From NCBI GenBank assembly GCA_017405065.1, contig JAFRBD010000045.1, positions 1 to 46,574 on the forward strand: a stretch of DNA of 46,574 nucleotides, written 5' to 3'. Below are positions 17,481 through 26,850 of the stretch, one piece after another (within the stretch, counting starts at the first letter, position 1; each line of letters opens with the position of its first letter). The DNA comes from Ruminococcus sp. (GTDB lineage: Bacteria > Bacillota > Clostridia > Oscillospirales > Acutalibacteraceae). The notes under the pieces were generated by a model, which saw only the letters and a program-made list of their open reading frames with translations, ran no database searches and had not been told where the DNA came from. The translations under genes were made by a program, and so were the position numbers.

Positions 17481-17520
17481 AGTGACCGGTGACCGGTATC
17501 GATGGGTGAAATACCCTGCG
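17481..17520. repeat. GACCGGT repeat, copy 1
   Basis: GACCGGTGACCGGT followed by a GATGGG...AAATACCCTGC segment closely matches 32403-32437 (GACCGGTGGCCGGT, then GATGGGAAAATACCCTGC). Both copies lie in leaders upstream of plus-strand genes. Shorter related fragments (GTGACCGG) occur near 23707 and 28471. Confidence 0.6.
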
Positions 17521-17575
17521 TCTTGCTGCGTCATAGCTCATATGGGTGGAATAATTCTGACAAAAAAGGTGTCAT

Positions 17576-18058
17576 ATGAAAGACAAAAAACTGTTGACGG
17601 CGAGGGTGATCCTGACCGCGCTGACCGTCGCGGCGATCGCGGCGATCTTTTACAATTCATCGCTTTCTGCCGTGGAATCGACCGAACAGAGTTCTCCGCT
17701 GACGGAATGGGTGAACGGCATTCTCTCTTCGATGCATCTGCCGTTTGCCGTAACGGAAAAGTTCATCCGTAAACTGGCGCATTTTTCCGAGTATTCCGCG
17801 CTGGGGTTGCTGTTGAGTTCAACGGTATTTCTGTACCGTCAGAACCGGAGAAAAACGGTTTTGACGGCGCTGCCGATCGGTGCGGCGGTCGCTGTCTGCG
17901 ACGAGCTGATCCAGCTGATCCCCGAGGGGCGATCCTGTCAGGTGAGCGATATGCTGATCGATACCTGCGGTATCGCGTTCGGAACACTGATCGTATTATT
18001 ATTTATTTCGATAAAAGAAAAAAGTAAAAAGAAACGTATGAAAAAGAAGGAAGGATAG
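17576..18058 (+). CDS. VanZ-like family membrane protein
   Basis: A 160-residue membrane protein with four hydrophobic segments and the VanZ family signatures: IFYNSSLSA after the first helix, KLAHFSEYSALGLLL, and AVCDELIQLIPEGRSCQVSD followed by DTCGIAFG. VanZ itself gives low-level teicoplanin resistance, but most family members have no known function and this gene is not in a van cluster. The ATG at 17576 has AAAAAAGGTG upstream. The MATE exporter starts 4 bases after the stop, so they are co-transcribed. Confidence 0.87.
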   Translation: MKDKKLLTARVILTALTVAAIAAIFYNSSLSAVESTEQSSPLTEWVNGILSSMHLPFAVTEKFIRKLAHFSEYSALGLLLSSTVFLYRQNRRKTVLTALPIGAAVAVCDELIQLIPEGRSCQVSDMLIDTCGIAFGTLIVLLFISIKEKSKKKRMKKKEG

Positions 18059-18061
18059 ACC

Positions 18062-19447
18062 GTGAGTGAACTGACTCCGAATAAAATGGGCGTCAAGCCG
18101 ATGTTCCCGCTGTTGATGGGGATGTCGCTGCCCGCCATGTTCTCCATGATGATACAGGCACTGTACAATGTAGTGGACAGCATCTTTGTCGCACGCTATT
18201 CGCCTGACGCGCTGCAGGCGGTGTCGCTGGCGTATCCGCTGCAGATGGTGCTGATCTCGTTCGCCGTCGGCACGGCGGTCGGCGTCAACTCGCTGATCGC
18301 GCGTCGGCTGGGCGCGAAGAATTATCGGGACGCGAATACCGCCGCGACGACCGGTCTGGTACTGGCGGTGATCGACTGGCTGGTGTTTTTGGCGCTCGGT
18401 CTGACGGTCGCGCGTCCGTTTATCTCTTTGTTTACGTCGAATCCCGAAGTCATCAAAGACGGCGGCGGCTATCTGACGATCGTCATGTGCGTTTCCATCG
18501 GCATGATGATCTCCTGCATGTGCGAGAAGATTTTGCAGTCGACGGGCAACATGATCGTCCCGATGCTGACCCAGACGCTCGGCGCGGTGGTCAATATCAT
18601 CTTCGACCCGCTGCTGATCTTCGGCGTCGGCTTTTTCCCGCGGATGGGCGTCCTCGGCGCGGCGATCGCGACCGTGTTCGGTCAGATCTGTTCCATGATC
18701 TTCATCCTGATCATCCTCTTTGTGAAGAAGCATGACGTCAAGATCACCTTCAAGGGCTTCCGCATGCAGAAGATGGTGCTGAAAAACATCTACGCGGTGA
18801 GCTTTCCCGCCATCATTATGCAGAGTCTGGGCTCGGTGATGGTATCGGGCATCAACGCGATCATCTCGATCGCAAATATCGCTGTCGAATATACCGCGGC
18901 GTATATCAACGCCTTCGGCATCTATTTCAAGCTGCAGAGCTTTATCTTCATGCCGGTTTTCGGTCTGAGTCAGGGCGTTTCGCCGATCATCGGCTACAAC
19001 TTCGGCGCCCGCAACAAAAAGCGTATGTACGCGGCGTTCCGTATGGGCGTCATTATCGCCGCGATCATCATGGCGGGGGGCACCCTGCTGTTCCAGCTGG
19101 CGCCCGAATTCCTGCTGTCGCTCTTTGAATCGGATAACGCCGCCGCTGCAAATGCGCTGCTCGCCGAGGTCGGCGTTCCGATGCTGCGCATCATCAGCCT
19201 TTCGTTTATGATGGCGGCGGTGGGCATCATGTTCTCCACGCTCTTTCAGGCGGTCGGCAGGGGCTTTTACAGTATGACGATGTCCGTGCTCAGACAGCTG
19301 GTCGTTCTGCTTCCCGCCGCTTTCCTGCTCTCCAAGATCGATATGGTGACCATGTGGTACGCGTTTCCGATCGCGGAAGTGTTCTGCCTGATCGTAGGTA
19401 TCGTTTTCTTTATCCTCCTGCGTAAAAAGGAATTCAGTAAGCTGTAA
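18062..19447 (+). CDS. MATE family efflux transporter
   Basis: A 461-residue transporter with twelve hydrophobic helices in two similar halves, matching the MATE (MatE, DinF/NorM) family, which exports drugs or metabolites by Na+ or H+ antiport. Typical segments are LPAMFSMMIQALYNVVDSIF, GVNSLIARRLGAKN, and in the second half FGLSQGVSPIIGYNFGARN. The start is GTG with AAGGAAGGA upstream. It is coupled to the VanZ-like gene. The substrate is unknown. Confidence 0.93.
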   Translation: MSELTPNKMGVKPMFPLLMGMSLPAMFSMMIQALYNVVDSIFVARYSPDALQAVSLAYPLQMVLISFAVGTAVGVNSLIARRLGAKNYRDANTAATTGLVLAVIDWLVFLALGLTVARPFISLFTSNPEVIKDGGGYLTIVMCVSIGMMISCMCEKILQSTGNMIVPMLTQTLGAVVNIIFDPLLIFGVGFFPRMGVLGAAIATVFGQICSMIFILIILFVKKHDVKITFKGFRMQKMVLKNIYAVSFPAIIMQSLGSVMVSGINAIISIANIAVEYTAAYINAFGIYFKLQSFIFMPVFGLSQGVSPIIGYNFGARNKKRMYAAFRMGVIIAAIIMAGGTLLFQLAPEFLLSLFESDNAAAANALLAEVGVPMLRIISLSFMMAAVGIMFSTLFQAVGRGFYSMTMSVLRQLVVLLPAAFLLSKIDMVTMWYAFPIAEVFCLIVGIVFFILLRKKEFSKL

Positions 19448-19488
19448 TAGTTCGATTCTGCGCCTCATACTATGTATGGGGTGAATCG

Positions 19489-19863
19489 ATGAGCGATATC
19501 AAACGTAACGAGATCATTTATGAGGAAGGCTGGCGCGAGACGGCTCCCGTCGTGAACGCGGAAACGCCGGTCGATGAAGAACCTGTCAATACGGTCGAGC
19601 CTATCCCGAAACCGCGTGAATCAAAACCGCTGCTGATCACGATACAGCTTGTGTTGTGCCTGCTGGCGGCGCTGATCCTCTTTTTGCTCAAGGCGATGGA
19701 CAGCGAGGGCTACTACAGCTTCATGGACTATTACCGTGAGGAGCTGCAAAAGCCGGTGGTATCGCAGGAACTGTTCCGTCAGGCGGATATTGGAAAGATG
19801 TTCGCGGATAATATCGTCGAAGTTCAGACAACGCCGGATGAAACTGCGCCTTCTCAAGATTGA
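19489..19863 (+). CDS. Single-pass membrane protein, possible partner of the M50 protease
   Basis: A 124-residue protein with an acidic/proline-rich cytoplasmic N-terminus (about 1-45), one transmembrane segment (about 47-67, LLITIQLVLCLLAALILFLL) and an extracytoplasmic tail. I recognise no family. Its 3' end overlaps the SpoIVFB-like protease by 26 bases, so the two proteins are probably co-translated. In Bacillus SpoIVFB is paired with the membrane protein SpoIVFA; this protein sits in the equivalent position but lacks the M23-like domain of SpoIVFA. A role as regulator or anchor of the protease is inference from position only. Confidence 0.7.
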   Translation: MSDIKRNEIIYEEGWRETAPVVNAETPVDEEPVNTVEPIPKPRESKPLLITIQLVLCLLAALILFLLKAMDSEGYYSFMDYYREELQKPVVSQELFRQADIGKMFADNIVEVQTTPDETAPSQD

Positions 19864-20407
19864 CCTTGTCATCGGCTACGAGGCGGTGGCGGCGATGACC
19901 GCCGTCCTTCTCCTCGACCGTGAGAACCGAGTGATCGGCTGCTTTCTTGCCGCGCTGCTGCATGAGTCGGGACATATTTTCATGATGGTTTTGTACGGAG
20001 TTAAGGTGCGTCGGGTCAAGCTCCGATTGTTCGATGTACTGATCGAAGCGGATGAACCGCCGACATTGCGCTCCGACGTAATGATCACGCTGGCGGGTCC
20101 CGCGATCAATCTCGTCTGTGCGGCGGCGATCTGTCCGTTCAGTCTGAAAACGGGCTTGCCGCATTTCGCGCTCGGCGTCTTCAATCTGCTGCCCGTGATG
20201 AGTCTGGACGGCGGACATCTGCTCGGGATAGCGCTGTCACGGAAGCTGACGCCGCGCGCCTGCGATATCGTTTTGCATGTCACATCATTTATCATCTTTC
20301 TGCCGCTGATGACGGCGGGCATTTATATATTGTTCCGAAGCGGGTACAACTACACCTTATTGTTGATATCCCTTTACCTGTTAGCCGTATTACTTTTGAA
20401 AAAATAG
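19838..20407 (+). CDS. Site-2 protease family (M50), SpoIVFB-like
   Basis: A 189-residue intramembrane zinc metalloprotease. The zinc motif HESGH (residues 42-46) lies in a hydrophobic helix, and the second motif NLLPVMSLDGG carries the third ligand Asp124. These enzymes cut membrane-spanning substrates such as pro-sigma-K. The ATG at 19838, inside the end of the preceding gene, is chosen because it gives the usual short N-terminus before HExxH; upstream in-frame sequence is the other frame of the previous gene. With spoIIR in the same window a sporulation role is plausible but not shown. Confidence 0.82.
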   Translation: MKLRLLKIDLVIGYEAVAAMTAVLLLDRENRVIGCFLAALLHESGHIFMMVLYGVKVRRVKLRLFDVLIEADEPPTLRSDVMITLAGPAINLVCAAAICPFSLKTGLPHFALGVFNLLPVMSLDGGHLLGIALSRKLTPRACDIVLHVTSFIIFLPLMTAGIYILFRSGYNYTLLLISLYLLAVLLLKK

Positions 20408-20416
20408 GAGAACGCT

Positions 20417-22276
20417 ATGGTTCCTGAGAAAGTCGAAAAACTGCTCCTGAAGGTGCAAAAACCCGGCCGCTACGTCGGCGGGGAGCTGGGAGAGGTCAAA
20501 AAGGACAAGCGTGAGGTCGACGTACGATTCGCCTTCTGCTTTCCGGATATTTATGAGATCGGCATGTCGCATCTGGGCATCAAGATCCTGTACAGCCTCT
20601 TCAACGAAAAACCGTATATCTGGTGTGAGCGCGTGTTTGCGCCGTGGATCGATATGGAAGAGCAGATGCGCGCGCATGATATCCCGCTGTGGGCGCTCGA
20701 GTCGGGCGATCCGCTGTATGATTTTGATTTTATCGGCTTTACCCTGCAGTATGAGCTTAGCTACAGCAATATCCTGAATATGCTCGACTTGGGCGGCGTC
20801 CCGCTGCTCTCGAAGGACAGGCATGGCTTGAAGCATATCGTTGTCGCAGGCGGACCCTGCGCCTGCAATCCCGAGCCGATCACCGACTTTGTCGACATCT
20901 TTTTCCTCGGCGACGGGGAAGAGGTCGATCTCGAAGTCATCGAGCTTTTCAGAGAGTGCAAAAAAGACGGAAAGAGCAGGGAGGAATTCCTGCGTCTTGC
21001 CTCGCAGATCAAGGGCGTATATGTTCCCTCGCTGTATGACGTGACCTATCACGACGACGGAACGATCGCATCCGTGACGCCGCGCGGCGGCGCTCCCGCA
21101 GTGATCGAAAAGCGCGTGATGATGGATATGGACGCAAGCTACTATCCCGATAACTTTGTCGTCCCGAATATCGAGATCGTCCACGACCGCGCGGTGGAAG
21201 AGATCTTCCGCGGCTGCATCCGCGGCTGCCGTTTCTGTCAGGCGGGATTCCTCTACCGTCCCGTGCGCGAAAAGAGCGTTAAGTGCATCAGCGAGCAGAC
21301 GCACGCCCTGTGCCGCAACACGGGTTACGACGAGGTATCCTTGTCGTCGCTGAGCTCCAGCGACTACACGCAGGTGGTGCCGCTGTTAAGAGAGCTGAAC
21401 TCCTGGGCGAAGCCCGAGAACGTCAGCCTGTCGCTGCCCTCCCTGCGCGTGGACGGCTTCTCCGACGATATCCTCAACGAGATCAAGACGGTGCGCAAAA
21501 GCGGCTTGACCTTTGCTCCCGAGGCGGGCAGCCAGCGCCTGCGCAACGCGATCAATAAAAACGTCTTTGAGGACGAGCTGATGAATACCTGCCGCGTTGC
21601 GTTCGAGGGCGGCTACACGACCGTCAAGCTGTACTTTATGATCGGTCTGCCGACCGAGACGATGGACGACGTAGCGGATATCGCGAACCTCGGCAAGAAG
21701 GTACTCGATACCTTCTACAGCACGCCGAACCGTCCCAAGGGAAAGGCGCCGCGCGTGACGCTTTCCGCGTCCTCCTTCGTGCCCAAGCCCTTTACTCCCT
21801 TCCAGTGGGAGCCGCAGGATGAGGCGGACGTCCTGCGTGAAAAACAGCAGCATATCAAGAAGTCGATCGTGGACAACAAGATATCGCTGAGCAAGATGAC
21901 CTACAATTATCACGATACCGATACCTCGTTCTTAGAAGCGGTATTCGCGCGCGGCGACAGAAGGCTGAACGCCGTGATGCTCGAAGCGCACAAAAAAGGG
22001 ATCCGCTTTGACGGCTGGAACGACTGCTTCTCGCTGCAAAGCTGGCTGGAGGCATTTGAAGCCTGCGGGATCGATCCCGCCTTTTACGCCAACCGCCGCC
22101 GTTCCTTTGACGAGATCCTGCCGTGGGATCATCTCGACTACGGCGTGACAAAGGAATTCTTACAGCGCGAGTGCGAGCGCGCCTACCGTTCCGAGGCTTC
22201 GCCCAACTGCCGCGAAAAGTGTCTCGGCTGCGGCTGCGCGAAATACAAAGGAGGCGTCTGTTATGAAAAGCGTTAG
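20417..22276 (+). CDS. TIGR03960-type B12-binding/radical SAM protein
   Basis: A 619-residue radical SAM protein with an N-terminal B12-binding-like region (DIYEIGMSHLGIKILY, then VAGGPCACNPEPITDFVD) and the cluster motif CIRGCRFC at Cys267, Cys271 and Cys274 (CxxxCxxC). Further on are GLTFAPEAGSQRLRN and a Cys-rich C-terminus (CREKCLGCGCAKYKGG). The family (TIGR03960) is nearly always adjacent to a TIGR03936/DUF2344 gene, as here with a 14-base overlap, and often upstream of rng and rplU, which are not present here. The reaction is unknown; a role in RNA or ribosome modification has been suspected from context. Confidence 0.9.
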   Translation: MVPEKVEKLLLKVQKPGRYVGGELGEVKKDKREVDVRFAFCFPDIYEIGMSHLGIKILYSLFNEKPYIWCERVFAPWIDMEEQMRAHDIPLWALESGDPLYDFDFIGFTLQYELSYSNILNMLDLGGVPLLSKDRHGLKHIVVAGGPCACNPEPITDFVDIFFLGDGEEVDLEVIELFRECKKDGKSREEFLRLASQIKGVYVPSLYDVTYHDDGTIASVTPRGGAPAVIEKRVMMDMDASYYPDNFVVPNIEIVHDRAVEEIFRGCIRGCRFCQAGFLYRPVREKSVKCISEQTHALCRNTGYDEVSLSSLSSSDYTQVVPLLRELNSWAKPENVSLSLPSLRVDGFSDDILNEIKTVRKSGLTFAPEAGSQRLRNAINKNVFEDELMNTCRVAFEGGYTTVKLYFMIGLPTETMDDVADIANLGKKVLDTFYSTPNRPKGKAPRVTLSASSFVPKPFTPFQWEPQDEADVLREKQQHIKKSIVDNKISLSKMTYNYHDTDTSFLEAVFARGDRRLNAVMLEAHKKGIRFDGWNDCFSLQSWLEAFEACGIDPAFYANRRRSFDEILPWDHLDYGVTKEFLQRECERAYRSEASPNCREKCLGCGCAKYKGGVCYEKR

Positions 22277-22928
22277 GGTCTTTTACCGCAAGTTCGGCTC
22301 CTGTAAATACATTTCTCATCTGGATACCAACCGCGTCATGCTCCGCGCCATCGGCAAAAGCGGGCTGAATGTCTGGCGTACCGAGGGCTTCAATCAGCAC
22401 GCCTACATCACCTTTGCTCTGCCGCTGTCGCTGGGCTTCGCGTCCGAATGCGAGAGCATGGATTTTCGCTTGCTTGATGATAACGAGGATCTGTCCGCGA
22501 TTCCCGGGCGCCTGAACGCCTGCCTGCCCGACGGGATCCGCGTGCTCCGCTGTGCCGAGTCGGTGTACAAGCCCGCGGATATCGAAGCGGCAAAATATGC
22601 CGTGATCCTTGAGGCGATGAATGAAAGCGAAATTTCCTCAGAAGAATTATCGGAAAAGCTGAAAGCATTTCTTGCACTGCCTGAGATCATCGTACAGAAA
22701 AAGACCAAAAAGGGCATGAAGGACGTCGATCTCAAGCCCTACATCCTCGCGTTTGAGATGCGCGGCGGCGAAAAGGTCGGTTTCGATCTGACCCTCCCTG
22801 CCGGCTCAACCTTGAACATCAATCCGAACCTGTTGATCGGCGCGTTTGCCGACAGCCTCGGCGTCGAGCTGTATGCCGAAATCACCCGCACCGCCATCAC
22901 CGTCAAAGGGGGAGAGGACTTTGCATAA
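22263..22928 (+). CDS. TIGR03936 radical SAM-associated protein (DUF2344)
   Basis: A 221-residue protein with the family N-terminus VRVFYRKFGSCKYISHLD and NRVMLRAIGKSGLNVWRTEG, then FNQHAYITFALPLSLGFASE. It is the usual partner of the preceding radical SAM protein, often fused to it in other species; here the two overlap by 14 bases. No catalytic residues are known. The start ATG follows AAAGGAGGCGTCTGTT, giving a good ribosome site. Confidence 0.88.
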   Translation: MKSVRVFYRKFGSCKYISHLDTNRVMLRAIGKSGLNVWRTEGFNQHAYITFALPLSLGFASECESMDFRLLDDNEDLSAIPGRLNACLPDGIRVLRCAESVYKPADIEAAKYAVILEAMNESEISSEELSEKLKAFLALPEIIVQKKTKKGMKDVDLKPYILAFEMRGGEKVGFDLTLPAGSTLNINPNLLIGAFADSLGVELYAEITRTAITVKGGEDFA

Positions 22929-23613
22929 GAATTACGATATCGTTCTCCTGGACGCGGATGAAACGGTCTATGATTTCAAGCTCGCTGAAAAGACAGCCGT
23001 CAGCCTGACGCTGAAGCAATTCGGCGTGGAGCCGACCGACGAGGTCGTCCGTCTGTACAGCGCCGTCAATCTCAGCTGCTGGAAGATGCTCGAGCGCGGC
23101 GAGCTTGACCGCGAGAAGCTCAAATCCTATCGCTTTCAAAAGCTGTTTGAGCAGATCGGCGCGCCTTCTGCGGATTACGCCGCTGTCAACGCGACCTATG
23201 AGGATCATTTATCGCGTCAGGCGTTCCTGCTCGACGGCGCGCTGGATTTTATCAAAAAGCTCCATGAGTATTGCAGGATCTACATGGCGACCAACGGACT
23301 GACCGTTCCGCAGACAGGCCGCTTTGACCGCGCGGCGTTCAAGCCCTATGTCGACGGGATCTACATTTCCGAGCAGATCGGCGTCAGCAAGCCCGAAAAG
23401 GCGTATTTCGACTACATCTTCCGGGATCTGAACATCACGGACACAAGCCGTGTGATCATGGTCGGCGACAGCCTGACCTCCGATATGCGCGGCGGCAGGA
23501 ATGCCGGATTGACGACCTGCCATTATCTGGGCGGCGCCGAACCCTCACACAGCGACCTTTGTGATTACGAGATCAAAACCTACGACGAGTTTTTTGATAT
23601 CTTATTTAATTAA
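22921..23613 (+). CDS. YjjG-like HAD hydrolase (noncanonical pyrimidine nucleotidase)
   Basis: A 230-residue HAD phosphatase. Motif I is LLDADETVYDF (DxDxT variant with the nucleophile Asp), motif II is MATNGLT, the lysine is in GVSKPEKAYFD and motif III is VMVGDSLTSDMRGGRNAGL-like (VIMVGDSLTSDMRGG). It resembles YjjG, a 5'-nucleotidase that removes noncanonical pyrimidine nucleotides. The start is a TTG overlapping the previous stop by 8 bases, with GGGGGAGAGG upstream. It is the last gene of the radical SAM unit. Substrate assignment is by family only. Confidence 0.85.
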   Translation: MHKNYDIVLLDADETVYDFKLAEKTAVSLTLKQFGVEPTDEVVRLYSAVNLSCWKMLERGELDREKLKSYRFQKLFEQIGAPSADYAAVNATYEDHLSRQAFLLDGALDFIKKLHEYCRIYMATNGLTVPQTGRFDRAAFKPYVDGIYISEQIGVSKPEKAYFDYIFRDLNITDTSRVIMVGDSLTSDMRGGRNAGLTTCHYLGGAEPSHSDLCDYEIKTYDEFFDILFN

Positions 23614-23650
23614 TCTTTGTGACGTGACCGACCGAAAAAAATCGATATGA

Positions 23651-23685
23651 TCAAAACACCCCCGCTGTCCGGTGACAGCGGGGGT
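23651..23685 (-). terminator. Intrinsic terminator for the P-type ATPase gene
   Basis: ACCCCCGCTGTC and GACAGCGGGGGT form a perfect 12 bp stem with a 4-base loop. On the minus strand the stem is followed by GTTTTGA, giving a short U-tract after the ATPase gene. It lies between convergent genes and may also slow plus-strand transcription after the HAD gene. Confidence 0.78.
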
Positions 23686-23766
23686 CGCTTCATATATGAG
23701 CGGTCAGTGACCGGTTATAACAGGAGTAAAGCTCTGATGCTTGCAGTAAAAGAACAATCAGGGGAG

Positions 23767-26700
23767 TTATCCTCTTCTCGGCTGCAGCAAGCCGAGCTTG
23801 TAATTGTCGATGATGATGCCGCATCCGACGAGGTAAGCGCATACGATGGCGATCAGGACGATGTTATCGATGACCACAAGCGTAGCGCTCGAGGTGATAT
23901 CGACGCCGGACGACGTGATCGACGACAGCGTCAGCGCCGCCAGGATCAATCCCGAGATAAAGGTGACGTTGATCATCTTTCTGGTCGGATTCATCCACAG
24001 TCGGTAGCCGATCGCGCCGATCACCAAATGCGCCAGCGCGAAGATGATATTGATGACGACGGCGGAGGTCGGGTCGGTGATCTCGCTTTCGTTGATGATG
24101 GAACCGGTTCCGGTGATGATTTCGACGAGGGTCAGGATCGCATGAAGCACCAGAACGATACCCGAGGCGAGGATCAGCCTTCTGCCGATACGGAAGGAAC
24201 GGCCTTTTCTGAGATCTTTATATTCCTTGCGAGCGTAATTCTCCGCCGCGAAATGCAGCAGGATAAAGAGCGGGATCGCGATATACAGGAACATACGCAG
24301 GACGATGAAGTTGTTGACGTCGGAGACCAGCGACTGTACCTGTACGGATCTCAGCGGGTGGAAGAATTCCTGCGCCAGCTGACAGTCAAAGACGGTCTGA
24401 CCCGCCGCTTTATCAAAGGCAAGCATGGCAGGCCCGATGGTAGCGCCGCCGATATACGCGGACGGCAGCATCAGCCCCAGCGACGCGGCGACAGCGGTGA
24501 CGGCAGTCAGCGCCAGCGCGCGGTATTTATTGAACGGGATACACATCGACAGGATGACGATGATTCCCGCGATGGATAACATGACCGTCATCATCGATCT
24601 TACGTTATTGTCCGCGATCACGGCTGTATAGCCGAGCGCTTTGGGGATGGCGTTGAGCAGGATCGGCAGCAGTACCGCGACGGCGCCCAGCGCTCCCGCG
24701 CAGATCGACTGTGAAACGATGAATTTGAAGAACGAGCCTTGTACGGGCGTACGCCTCGGCTCCAGAGAGAGCAGAAAACCGCCCGTGCCGATCACGGCAG
24801 CTTCCAGCATGTACATGTTCTCGATGGAGAACCACATTTGTCCTTTTGAGAAGGGGATCAGCGCGAAAGCGAGGATGAATACCGCGATGGATTTCATCAG
24901 GTAGAGAACAGAGGTCTTCTGGATGTTGCCGATGACGCGTCTGCCTTCGCCGACGACGTCCTTGAGGTGGCTGAAGTCGTTGTCGAGCAGTACGACGTCG
25001 GAGCAGGACTTGGCGGCTTCGGTCGCCTTGGCAAAGGTGATGGAAGAATCCGAACGCCTTAACGCAAGGATGTCGTTGACGCCGTCGCCGGTCATGGCGA
25101 CCTTATGCTTTTTCGCCTGCAGCGCCATCACCAGCGCTTCCTTCTGCTCGGGCGAAACACGGGCGAATACCGTGTAGTCTTCCGCGATCGAGGGAATATC
25201 TTCGAGCGGAACGCCCGCGAGGGAGATGTAGCGGTCGGCGTGGGCGATGCCGCACTTCTGCGCGATCATACTGACGGTCAGGGGATTGTCGCCTGAAATG
25301 ACCTTGACGGTAACGCCGTTTTCACGGAAGAATCTCAAGGTATCGCCGGCGGTCTCACGGATATGATCTTCGATAGAGATAAACGCGATCAGCTCGCCGT
25401 CGAGCGTGACGGCGATGACGCGGTTGCCTTTTTTTGCCTGTTCGGTGACGTAAGACAGACGCTCGTCGGTGTTGTCGAGCAGATACTCGGGCGCGCCCAT
25501 CAGCAGCTTTTTGCCGTCGTTGTATACGAGACCGGAGTATTTATTGGCGCTCGAGAAGGGGATCGTTTCGCGGATGGAGGGGTTTTCTTCTGCGCCGAAA
25601 TGCTGATAGATCGCTTCCGACGTCGCGTTTCGCTCACCCGCGGAGCCGATCAGCACGCGCATATGCCGCGTGACTTCTTCCATATCGATCAATGCCCGGA
25701 CTTCGCTGACGGTCATGGTTCCGTCGGTCAGGGTACCGGTCTTGTCCAGACAGATCACGTCGACGCGCGACAGGTTCTCGAGGGAGTACAGCTCCTGAAT
25801 CAGCGTCTGTTTCTTCGTCAGTCCCGCGATAGAGACCATCAGCGCGACGGAGGTGGTCAGCACCAGACCCGAGGGGATCATTCCGATGCCGAACATACCG
25901 TCTGTGAGCACGATCAGCGACCACGTGACAGGGTCGCTCAGCGAGAGCTGTAAGCCGTTCCAAACGGAGGCGTCGCCGCCGGTAGCGGTGATCTTGACGC
26001 AAAGGGTAACGGTAGCCGTCGCGACGGCAAACAGCAGGCAGACGGTCAGCACCTTGATGATCTTCATGATGGAAGTCATCAGCTCGGATTTGTGGCCCGA
26101 GGTGCTCTTGACCTTTCTTGTCAGTTCCGCCGAATAGGTATCGTCGCCGATCTTGTCGGCGCGGCATCTTGCGGAGCCGACGACCACGGTAGAGCCGGAG
26201 AGAATGGTATCTCCCGCGCGCTTCTTGATGAGATCGGATTCACCGGTCAGCATGGACTCGTCCACATCGACCTCTCCGGTCAGAACGATGAGATCGGCGG
26301 TCGCCTGATCGCCTGCCGACAATGCGACGACGTCGTCCGTCACGATCTCTTCGGATTCGATCGTCCTGACCTCTCCGTCACGGACGACCCTGCTCTTGGT
26401 GCCCGTGACGATGCGCAGCTTTTCGATGACCTTCAGGCTCGAGATCTCCTGATACGAGCCCATGGCGACGTTCATGATCGCGGGGATCAGAAAGACGAAT
26501 TTCGAGAATCCGAAATACTGATTGACGATATCGGAACGTCCGATGGACGTCAGGTAGATGATGAAAGCGATAAAGATCGCTGCGATGGAAAACAGTACGA
26601 TATTAAAGAAAGTAAAAAGATTTCCCGCAATGATCTTTCCCGTCGTCTTCTTGTTGGGATCGGTCGCGATGTTGACATAGCCTTTTTGTGTCCTCTCTTC

Positions 26701-26781
26701 AACCTGCTGAGCGGACAGACCGCGTTCCGGCGCTGCCTCGACGCGTTCGATCGGTGATTTTTGATATCTGCTTTTTTTCAT
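23767..26781 (-). CDS. P-type cation-transporting ATPase, CtpE-like
   Basis: A 1004-residue P-type ATPase. It has the actuator loop TGES (179-182), the membrane-4 motif GMIPSGL (300-306), the phosphorylated Asp346 in DKTGT, and the hinge motif TGDGVND (564-570). About ten membrane helices are visible. The IPSGL/DVICLDKTGT region most resembles CtpE-type pumps, which take part in Ca2+ homeostasis and envelope integrity in actinobacteria, but IPSGL replaces the more usual IPEGL. The protein is about 200 residues longer than CtpE, mostly at the C-terminal membrane end. The ion is not deducible with certainty. A ribosome site AAAGGAG precedes the ATG, and a TTGTAT-17-TATAAT promoter lies just upstream. 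Confidence 0.9.
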   Translation of the reverse strand: MKKSRYQKSPIERVEAAPERGLSAQQVEERTQKGYVNIATDPNKKTTGKIIAGNLFTFFNIVLFSIAAIFIAFIIYLTSIGRSDIVNQYFGFSKFVFLIPAIMNVAMGSYQEISSLKVIEKLRIVTGTKSRVVRDGEVRTIESEEIVTDDVVALSAGDQATADLIVLTGEVDVDESMLTGESDLIKKRAGDTILSGSTVVVGSARCRADKIGDDTYSAELTRKVKSTSGHKSELMTSIMKIIKVLTVCLLFAVATATVTLCVKITATGGDASVWNGLQLSLSDPVTWSLIVLTDGMFGIGMIPSGLVLTTSVALMVSIAGLTKKQTLIQELYSLENLSRVDVICLDKTGTLTDGTMTVSEVRALIDMEEVTRHMRVLIGSAGERNATSEAIYQHFGAEENPSIRETIPFSSANKYSGLVYNDGKKLLMGAPEYLLDNTDERLSYVTEQAKKGNRVIAVTLDGELIAFISIEDHIRETAGDTLRFFRENGVTVKVISGDNPLTVSMIAQKCGIAHADRYISLAGVPLEDIPSIAEDYTVFARVSPEQKEALVMALQAKKHKVAMTGDGVNDILALRRSDSSITFAKATEAAKSCSDVVLLDNDFSHLKDVVGEGRRVIGNIQKTSVLYLMKSIAVFILAFALIPFSKGQMWFSIENMYMLEAAVIGTGGFLLSLEPRRTPVQGSFFKFIVSQSICAGALGAVAVLLPILLNAIPKALGYTAVIADNNVRSMMTVMLSIAGIIVILSMCIPFNKYRALALTAVTAVAASLGLMLPSAYIGGATIGPAMLAFDKAAGQTVFDCQLAQEFFHPLRSVQVQSLVSDVNNFIVLRMFLYIAIPLFILLHFAAENYARKEYKDLRKGRSFRIGRRLILASGIVLVLHAILTLVEIITGTGSIINESEITDPTSAVVINIIFALAHLVIGAIGYRLWMNPTRKMINVTFISGLILAALTLSSITSSGVDITSSATLVVIDNIVLIAIVCAYLVGCGIIIDNYKLGLLQPRRG

Positions 26782-26821
26782 GGTTTGCTCCTTTTGGAAT
26801 CCTTACAGATTTATAAAGATA

Positions 26822-26850
26822 ATTATATCATCTTTTTTATCGAGATACAA
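26822..26850 (-). promoter_or_regulatory. sigma-A promoter for the P-type ATPase gene
   Basis: On the minus strand TTGTAT is followed after 17 bases by a perfect TATAAT. The -35 is weak but the spacing is ideal. Transcription would start about 35 bases before the ATPase ATG. Confidence 0.65.

Noticed and set aside
17999-19468. 489-codon minus-strand frame opposite the MATE gene
   Set aside because: The translation is dominated by H, D, R and Q with no domain. It is a shadow of the transporter frame.
23647-24579. 310-codon plus-strand frame opposite the P-type ATPase
   Set aside because: D/R/Q-rich shadow of a membrane protein and it begins inside the terminator hairpin.
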